Positions 56,861-64,000 of a DNA stretch of 64,000 nt are shown in pieces. The stretch is from the NCBI GenBank assembly GCA_022457065.1, contig JAJGBQ010000001.1, positions 2,604,001 through 2,668,000 of the forward strand, given 5' to 3'. Positions within the stretch are counted from its first letter, which is position 1; the number at the start of each line of letters is the position of its first letter. This DNA comes from Curvularia sp. ZM96 (taxonomy: Eukaryota > Ascomycota > Dothideomycetes > Pleosporales > Pleosporaceae). The notes beneath the pieces are model-generated. The model saw only the letters and a list, made by a program, of their open reading frames with translations. It was not told the DNA's origin and ran no database searches. A program made the translations under genes and the position numbers.

Positions 56861-57439
56861 GCTTATTGATGTCGTATTCTTTTCTAATTGAATTAATGAG
56901 GTGGATTGAAAGAATGTTACTTCTCGTCTCACATAAACTCCCAAGCATAGTAATTTGGAGACATTGCCAGCTGGTTCTCCTATGCCATCTTGACGTGTTA
57001 GACATGCTTGCTGCCCCAGGACCCTAGATCGGATCATTACTCGCGCAGCGGATCTGATAGGAATGCCAAGTCCAGAGGCCGTACGCTCCTATCAGCTTGT
57101 CGGACCGACGATAAGAGCTTGGAGAGCCTAAAACGATCTAAGAGCCAGCGCTACACACGGTGAACCTCGGAAGATACGCAAGTCGAGGTGCCATGCTTAT
57201 GCTAGTGCGGAAAGCTGGACGGGAAACTCAACGGAAAGATGAAGAAGCCCCATGCTTGACTAGTGCTTTGTGGGGTGACCGTCGCGCACAGCCCAGTCAT
57301 CGCGAACTCTCGTTTTGCGCATTTGGAAAATAGGGACCAGTGAGCATGTGGGTATAAAAACCGTCAAACAGGTTGTGATGTTCGCACATCTGCACATCAA
57401 CGCTACGAAGCGCCTTCGGTCAAAGCAAAGAGAACAGTT
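56861..57439. promoter_or_regulatory. Shared promoter, hydrolase / D-amino-acid oxidase
   Basis: 579 bases between divergent ATGs. Within 57055-57114 are three HGATAR sites for GATA factors such as AreA: TGATAG at 57055, its reverse CTATCA at 57089, and CGATAA at 57109. The first two form the arms of a 9-bp inverted repeat (CTGATAGGA/TCCTATCAG). Directly beside them is GTCGGACCGAC (57099-57109), a CGG-N-CCG palindrome of the kind bound by Zn2Cys6 dimers. Confidence 0.6.
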
Positions 57440-58704
57440 ATGCAAGATTCGATAGTGGTCGTTGGGTACGTTGTCTTCACGGCGCCTGGACCCTCTACAT
57501 GCTAAATTAGGTAAAGGTCTGGAGTGATAGGACTGGATGTTGCTCTCATTCTCGCAGAGAATGGATATGGAGATCGCACCACAATTGTCGCGCAGCATTT
57601 ACCAGGAGATACCTCTATCAACTATACCTCACCATGGTAAGATATTCATTAAGGGACAGGGCTGTCTATAGTACCAAGTAATCTTACACACGCAGGGCTG
57701 GTGCAAATTTCTCCGCAATATCCGGGAGCGACAAAAATGCTCTTATTTGGGACAAGGCTGGATATAAACGCCTCATGAAGCTTGCAGATGCCCATAGCTC
57801 CATTGCTGCTATCAACAAGACGCGATCATTCGAGTTCTGGGATGAAAAGCCCGCTGAGCAGAAGCTGAGGTCTCTCGCAAGCTACCTGGAAGATGTCAGT
57901 GCGTATTTAAATACTACTGAATTACTGCTAACATACCAAAAAGTTCACAGTGCTACCCACACACGAGCTTTTACCGGGTGTCGAGTATGGCATCTCTTTC
58001 ACTACAGTGACTATCAATGCTCCCAAACATATCCAATATCTCAAACAGCATCTCGAAGAGCGTGGCGTCAAGTTCCTTCGCCGTAAGCTAGAGCATCTAG
58101 ATGCCGCGTTTCTCAGCAACCACACCAAGATCGTGTTCAATTGCACCGGAAACGGCGCGCGGCATCTGCCCGGTGTCCAGGACGAGAAATGTTTTCCTGT
58201 CAGAGGTCAAATCCTGCTCGCACGAGCACCACAGATCAAACAAAACGTCATGCGCCACGGCAAGGACTATGAAACATATATCATTCCGAGGCCTTTTTCA
58301 AATGGTAATGTTATCCTTGGGGGGTTTATGCAAAAGGGCAACAAGTGAGTACGATATTAGTTTGGTTTAAATATGGTTACTCAATCATCCATAGTACCGG
58401 CGATACTTTTTCCCACGAGGCAGATTCGATTTGGAAACGGACGACGACATTGGAACCCTTATTGGATGTGCCTGAGACAGAGATCCTGGCAAACTTTGCA
58501 GGTCTCAGACCTGGAAGACTAGGAGGCTCACGCATCGAAAAAGAAGCGCGTTCCGATGGCCGTATCATTGTTCATAATTACGGAGCGGGTGGAACAGGCT
58601 ACCAGGCTGGCCTCGGTATGGCGATAGAGGCTGTGGGACTTGCGCTTCCATTTCTGAAAGATTCGATAGGTAGTTTGAACAGTATGAGTAAAGCGAAATT
58701 GTAG
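57440..58704 (+). CDS. D-amino-acid oxidase, peroxisomal
   Basis: Five exons, 57440-57465, 57517-57636, 57696-57894, 57944-58344 and 58395-58704, give 351 residues, the usual length. The enzyme oxidises D-amino acids to keto acids with FAD, releasing ammonia and H2O2. Motifs in order: FAD loop VVVGSGVIGLD, SPWAGANF (the family PW-A-AN block), IVFNCTGNGARHL, PVRGQILLARAP, ETYIIPRP (active-site Tyr), RPGRLGGSRIE (substrate-binding Arg) and HNYGAGGTGYQAGLG. The protein ends in AKL, a peroxisomal PTS1 variant, which agrees with H2O2 production. D-aspartate oxidase is the alternative within the family. All introns are 49-59 nt and phases agree. The first exon is only 26 nt. It is flanked by the divergent hydrolase and the co-oriented peptide transporter. 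Confidence 0.92.
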
Positions 58705-59042
58705 GGCCGGCATGTTGTATCTCGGAAGAAGAGTAGACGGGCTGCATCCCAGTGCGAAGCTCCGATTGGCGGCATCCGCGTCTAGCGCTATCGGCTCCGA
58801 TCGGGCCCACCACTCGTAGGCCAAATGGCTTGAGCCAAAGTTGAGGGATAGTGCGGGGCTAGCGATAGCGACAGCTGTAGCTAACGTCAGTGTGGAAAGT
58901 GGAAGGATATATGTACAAAAAGAGATGGGCACTGAGGCATGTGTTGTCTGAGAAGACTCTTACGTTACCTATGTGTGTTTACCTCAACTAGCTTCATTCA
59001 TCTCTTTTGAATATATGCATGTGTATATGCATTGAAAACGCG
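58705..59042. promoter_or_regulatory. Promoter of the peptide transporter
   Basis: 338 bases between the oxidase stop and the transporter ATG. Two CGATAG-type GATA sites are present (58788-58793, reverse; 58863-58868, forward), and CGGCTCCG (CGG-N2-CCG) overlaps the first. Confidence 0.45.
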
Positions 59043-60998
59043 ATGGCCAATCACACCTCTACTATTAAGGTACATGGCGACGACCTGAAGCATGGTAACG
59101 ATGTCAATGCCCCTGGGCTTACCCCAGGTGTCGAGTGTGGCACCTTACGCCGCGTACCCGATCGCATCCCATGGGTTGTGCTGCTCATCTTGATCGTTGA
59201 GCTGGGAGAACGATTTACGTATTTTGGTTTGAGTACACCAATCCAAAATTACATCAAGTAAGTCGCCAAGCAGGACGGGAAACATGACGCCGAAGATATT
59301 AACTAAATGCTTCTATTAAGGAACCCACACAACCCGCATTCTGACCTCCCCGGCGCCCTTGGTCGCGGTCAGGCAGTCGCCACAGCACTAGGCAACTTCT
59401 TTAAATTTTGGGCTTACGCTTCAACGGTTATCGGTGCAATCATCGCAGACCAGTATCTTGGCCGCTTCAAGACCATCACCCTCGGATGCGGTGTTTATAT
59501 TGTTGGTCTCGTGATTCTCGTTGCTACATCGACACCAGCCGGGATCCAGTCTGGGGCCGGTTTTGGCGGACTGGTTGCGGCCATGGTAGTGATTGGATTG
59601 GGCACTGGTAGTATCAAGGCGAATGTTACACCCATGTGCGCAGAGCAGTACAAACCTGATGCAGCGTATACAAAGCAGTTGGCCACTGGCGAGTGGGTGA
59701 TCGTAGACCCCGATTTGACTGTCGAACGCATGTTCAATTGGTTCTATTGGGCAGTCAATGTGGGTGCACTTTCGCCGCTGATTACGGTCAATGTTGAGGC
59801 TCATGTGGGGTTTTGGGTTGCATATCTGATCCCTTTAGTGTAAGTTGATTTGCTTCCTCATCCCCTTTGTGGTTAACTTGCTGACAACTACAGGGTCATC
59901 GTCATTGCAGCGATCGTCTTCATCCTTAGCAGTCGACTCTTTATCCGAACACCGCCTCATGGTTCAGCCGTCATTGATGCCGCTCGTATCGTAACCATTG
60001 CTGTCAAAGAGGGAAGCTTTGAAAAGGCCAAGCCAAGCGCCTTGGAAGCCCGAGGAACTCTTTCGCGCCATCGCTTTGCGCAATCCCCCAAATATACTGA
60101 TAGGTCTGTAAAGGAAGTACAACTGGGTATCACTGCATGCAAAGTACGACATACTTCAGCGGAGGACTGTAGCTAGCTAACACATTCGCAGTTCTTCCTT
60201 TTCCTTCCGCTGTACTTTATCTGCTGGATTCAGATTTGGAACAATCTCATTTCGCAAGCTGGAGACATGGCACTGCATGGTACACCAAATGATCTTTTGC
60301 AAAATCTTGACCCCATCGCTTTGATCATTTTCATTCCACTACTAGATTGTGAGTACCTGCAACGGCGACACCAATACATTCAAAAGAACATGCACTAATC
60401 GACGACAAAGTTGTAATTTACCCCTTGCTCCGCAAACATAAGCTCAATTTCAGCCCTGTCCTAAGAATGACAGCTGGCTTCATCTTGGCATCAATATCCA
60501 TGGCGTACGCAAGTGTACTTCAGCATTACATCTACAAGTCGCCACCAAACAGTATCCACGTTTGGATTCAAGCTCCAGCTTACATTCTTGTCGCCTTTTC
60601 TGAAGCCTTTGTTATCATCACTGGTTTGGAGTTGGCGTATACGAAAGCACCCACAAGGTAGGTTGTCGAGGCCGAGATGAAATCAGCTACCAATACTAAT
60701 TAATCATAGCCTTCGCTCTCTTGTTTCCGCCTTGTTCTGGCTGACAATTGGCATCGCTGCAGCGATCTGCATTGCCCTCGCTCCTGTATCACAAGACCCG
60801 TATTTAGTATGGATGTATGGCTCCCTTGCTATCGTTGGGTTTGTTGCAGGATGTGCCTTGTATTTTTGTTTCCGGAACTCGTTCGAGAAGGTGCCGGTCA
60901 TTGTAGGGACTGAAGCAGGGGAAGAGGTTGGTGTGAGTAAGGTCACCACGCATACAGGGAAACTTGCAGTCGAGGGAGAAAACACACTTGTAAAATAG
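59043..60998 (+). CDS. POT/PTR2-family peptide transporter
   Basis: Six exons, 59043-59257, 59321-59839, 59894-60143, 60192-60348, 60411-60657 and 60710-60998, give 558 residues. It is a proton-coupled importer of di- and tripeptides. Family marks: ELGERFTYFGLS in TM1 (the ExxER-type motif), IIADQYLGRFKTI (PTR2 signature), GTGSIKANVTPM and FNWFYWAVNVGAL. About 12 hydrophobic segments are visible, including VIVIAAIVFILSSRLFI and ALFWLTIGIAAAICIAL. The large loop between TM6 and TM7 (DAARIVTIAVKEGSFEKAKP) is charged and cytosolic. The C-terminal tail is acidic. The start is ATG 59043; another in-frame ATG lies 24 bases upstream. It sits between D-amino-acid oxidase and a Zn2Cys6 regulator, which suggests uptake of peptides for the same pathway. 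Confidence 0.92.
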
Positions 60999-61107
60999 CT
61001 GGTTGGCTATTCAGCTTCCGTTCAATTCTTGACTTCTCAAATGCCGTCCATCTTGCTTTAAACTATCTTCAGTCAACCTTTATATCATTCTTGTCCAAAA
61101 CCGTTGT

Positions 61108-63174
61108 TCATTGAATATCTTTACTTGTGAAAACGTTTTCCAGGCCTTTCCAGAAGACTGAATCAATGCGTAGTAGTGAGAATCGTAGGATGTCAAGTGA
61201 TCTTGATTGTAATCGGATAGCTTGTCGGGCATGGTCAAGAAGAGCTTTGCATTCTTGTGCCTCTTCGGGACCGTCAGCTGTCACGTAAAGCAATAGCGAT
61301 AGATTGCACAATGTAGACCAGCCCAGCGTGCACCCTGAAATATATTATTAGCCAACGAATACTTTCTGGCCACCATTCTTTACATACAAAAAGGCCAAAA
61401 TCCGTGAATCCAGCTGCTCTTCAGATTGGACGTAAACGTCACGAAGCTGGTGATACATGCTTTCGCTCCAGCTCGTGACAGTCGGCGCGCTTCAAGCTCA
61501 CGAAGCTCATTGGTAGAACCGGCGGGCTCTGCGCTATTTCTGAAAGCGTTGAACGGCCTAAGTATCGCTCGAAAGAGAAGTACTTTGACGACATGACCAC
61601 CCAGAAGCATTGAACCTGATGAAGTAACATCCTCGTTCTGCGACTGAGACTGGATCTCGGCAGCGCCGCTGAACCAGCGATTGAGTTCCTCCATCAGGGC
61701 TTGCGCCTTCCACAAGGTGTCTTCGTAGTCTTGTGCAAGGGACTGAACCGCTTTTAGGGAGCTGTAGATGTTAGTTTCCTTTCTGTAGTTTAGGAAAGGC
61801 TGAGAGAAATTACAAAAGTGTTCTCAAAGTCGTGCGCAGAATGTTTGTAAGTTTATACATATGAATGAAGTGCGCAGGAAACGGCGTATTGCTTTCCTCT
61901 GGCGAGAAGTCGTTCACAGATGGTGACGGAACAAGCCAATCGTCATCTTGTATAAGGCAGCTGCGGCCCAAGACAGCAGCATGCCAGACGTCAATCGTCT
62001 TGACAGCCCACGATAGCCGTTTTCTCAGCTCTACCTCAGTGGGTAGGATGCTCCAACAGGTAGGGTCAAATTGTAAGCCCAGTGTCTGTGAGACAGCCAC
62101 CATTGTGCCCACAAGTGACCACTTTGTTGCATAATCTGGCATGAGTGGTTTGTACGGTGGTGAAACCAACAGTAGGATCAACGTTTGTATTGTAGAAAAG
62201 TCCGGCTTATGCATCTCCTGATGCAACACATGTAAAGCAAGATCCCATAATTTTCCTGCGTCGGGAAGATCGTATGCTATCTGGATGGAGAGATAGTCGT
62301 CGAAGCCGGCGAATGGTAAGGTGACTAGATATATTGCGGCCAGAATAGAAGGCTTCGATCGCTTAGGCTCTGCTGGCTGTGCTCGAGAAATTACTGGAAA
62401 ATGTGGGTATACAAATCGAAAGAATCTACACTTGTCAGTACAAACGGTATGGAAGTATCATCGGTTTTGGTACCCATACAAGGAGATCAACCTAACACCC
62501 ACGTCAGGACTCACCAGCTGCTCTAGCTGTTCGCGAAAAGAATGATACTCTTTGTCACACTCCTCTACTGCATTTGTGGTATTTGAGACTAAGAGCTGGA
62601 CTGGATGGATATCCCGGTGCACGGAGTGAACAGCCAGTCGCTTGAAAACAAAGTTATTGTCAGAGTCAAAATTGTATCTTTGCATAAGGTAGGGGTCCAT
62701 GTCCCCTGTAAGGCCACAGACTATGCTTGTCGTCGCAGGTCCTTGTGCTGACGATGAAGGAAGCGCAAGATGATTGGTGGCCGCATCATTAGGCGGTGTG
62801 TTGATGGGGTTGAAGCCTTGCATACTAGTCATGTCGATCATGGCTTGGTCAAACCAAAGGTTGTCGGATGGATCTGGCAATTCGCCTGGCAAAAGGTAAC
62901 CCTGTTGGTCGAAAAAGCCATCGCTAGAATTAGGAGCGTTGTTTTGCTCAATTGTGACTCCCAAGCTAGCTGACTCCTGCAGAGAGTTTGTCGGTGATAC
63001 ATGTGCTGTGGGTGCTGCATACGCGCGTGAATTCTTGGATGCGGACTCAAACGTGCACTCACGCTGTGAGAGACGACATAGCCGGCATGGGGGTGTGGAC
63101 TCAATGCGACATGCACTTTTGCGAGCCCTGCAGTTATCGCATGCTCGCTGCGACTTGCTCATATATCTTCGCAT
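61108..63174 (-). CDS. Zn2Cys6 fungal transcription factor
   Basis: Four exons, 62480-63174, 61814-62425, 61388-61761 and 61108-61334, give 635 residues. The N-terminal binuclear cluster is complete: CDNCRARKSAC then RIESTPPCRLC and RLSQREC, spacing C-x2-C-x6-C-x7-C-x2-C-x6-C. A Ser/Asn/Asp-rich linker follows, then the fungal-specific middle homology region: LFFRFVYPHFPVISRAQP, SILAAIYLVTLPFAGFDDYL, LSWAVKTIDVWHAAVLGR and DDDWLVPSP. The exon 1 donor was placed at GTATGG (62479) because only that phase joins VRLIS to the conserved FFRFVYPHFP. It is convergent with the transporter, 109 bases between stops, so it is a natural candidate to control the hydrolase, oxidase and transporter genes. 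The effector is unknown. Expected site type is paired CGG triplets. Confidence 0.9.
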
Positions 63175-63700
63175 GTTGTCTGCTTATGGAAGAAGAATGA
63201 GAAGTAACTCGTCGGCGGTGTTATCAGCTGGTAAGCCAAGCTTAGGCAAACTCATGTTTTACCGAGGCGTTAGCAGAATCCCGTGATTAGCTAGACTGAA
63301 ATCGGTAAATAGTCACGTAGTAGCAAAAGCCAGTGCTTGGATATGCGAGACTTTGTCGAGTCTCGCACTGCTCAATCTCATGATCGTACTTCGAAAGATG
63401 ATCCAACCAAGCGCTAGCCCTGGGTCGCAACGCATTACTACTATGAAAGATTCGGAGGGTTCATGCCCAACATACCTTTGGTCTCTGGCCGACACCTGGA
63501 TGAGTTGACTATACGTGCTACACTGCCTCTTGAATTGGCGGCTTAAATGCTCTTGTTGTGTATTCCAGGAAAACAGCGTTTTGTTCGAAAATCTGATGGA
63601 CGAGTATGATCAAGGACAGTACCTCATATGGTGTCTTTGCTCTTTTGTCTTGTCTGCCCTTCAAGAGCTGCATAATCAATTCGAGTCGCTAATATCTACT
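63175..63700. other. Intergenic
   Basis: About 525 bases, promoter of the Zn2Cys6 gene and 3' flank of the next minus-strand gene on the opposite side. No gene seen. Confidence 0.5.
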
Positions 63701-64000
63701 TCAAGTGCTCTTTATGTACTCCTTGTCAAGTATAGCTTTGTCGGATGACGAATCCTCCAGGACAGGACTCGATACCACAATGGTGACGGGTTGGTTTCCA
63801 CCGTGATGATCCTGCGATTCTCCTGCCTGACCGGGGTTGTGTTTGGTGACGAAAGTCTCCACTGGTCGCAGCTCCACGAAACGATCGTCACCCACGTCGT
63901 CGCCATCACACTCGAACCTCGAGAAGTTCTGTGTCGAGAGTCTGTATGGATCCTTGCCACCCTCCTTGCTTCTTTGCTTCGATACCTTGAGCGTGTCGCC
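63701..64000 (-). CDS. C-terminal end of a gene cut by the window, perhaps PTH11-like
   Basis: The minus-strand frame is open from base 64000 to the stop at 63701-63703, about 99 residues, with no in-frame ATG visible. It is polar: KVSKQRSKEGGKDPYRLST, FSRFECDGDDVGDDRFVELR and a tail with many Ser, Asp and Val. The pattern of basic, then DPYRLS, then an acidic stretch resembles the cytosolic tail of PTH11-like rhodopsin-domain proteins, but no membrane segment is in view. The identity is a guess. Codon phase is uninterrupted, so it is probably a real last exon. Confidence 0.45.
   Translation of the reverse strand, partial: GDTLKVSKQRSKEGGKDPYRLSTQNFSRFECDGDDVGDDRFVELRPVETFVTKHNPGQAGESQDHHGGNQPVTIVVSSPVLEDSSSDKAILDKEYIKST

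Overview
The window is nuclear DNA of a filamentous ascomycete (Pezizomycotina). Genes carry short introns of about 46-120 nt with GTRNGY-type donors and CTRAY branch points, and there are HET-domain, PTH11-like, Zn2Cys6 and DAAO-type genes. The gene content and low-complexity style fit Dothideomycetes (Pleosporales), but that rank is inference. I resolved 21 intact or edge-cut protein-coding genes, one pseudogene and one possible tRNA-derived SINE. Intron and exon coordinates come from matching splice signals, reading phase and family alignment by eye.

Region 1 (1-15.7 kb) is a compact housekeeping block. In order: palmitoyl-protein thioesterase (5' cut), acetyl-CoA hydrolase ACH1, a Whi5/Nrm1-type G1/S repressor, a four-TM membrane protein of unknown role, mitochondrial ferredoxin (adrenodoxin) reductase, kinetochore SPC24, mitochondrial fission FIS1 and an RNF126-like RING E3. 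Two pairs are divergent (4-TM/ARH1 and SPC24/FIS1).

Region 2 (15.7-36.7 kb) is gene-sparse. It holds a giant Ala/Glu/Lys coiled-coil protein with internal 39-residue repeats, a MedA-like developmental regulator with several kb of gene-free DNA upstream, the TPR protein EMW1/TTC27, and a glycine-zipper protein with a His-Gly-Ser repeat tail. A Pol III-like element (35.15-35.35 kb) lies between the last two.

Region 3 (36.7-50.8 kb) is accessory in character: a HET-domain protein, two unrecognised genes, a cytochrome b5-sphingolipid delta-8 desaturase and a PTH11-like receptor.

Region 4 (51.4-64 kb) contains a decayed FAD monooxygenase and a DJ-1/PfpI protein. Then comes a tight group: alpha/beta hydrolase, D-amino-acid oxidase with a peroxisomal AKL tail, POT/PTR2 peptide transporter and Zn2Cys6 regulator. 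The hydrolase and oxidase share a promoter with three GATA-factor sites in 60 bp and a CGG-N-CCG palindrome. I infer a small nitrogen-scavenging module: peptide uptake, hydrolysis, D-amino-acid oxidation in peroxisomes and a local regulator. This is the best candidate for an undescribed system, but it is unproven. The hydrolase also has an apparent GG-AG intron where a GT donor is expected. The window ends inside another gene, possibly a second PTH11-like protein.
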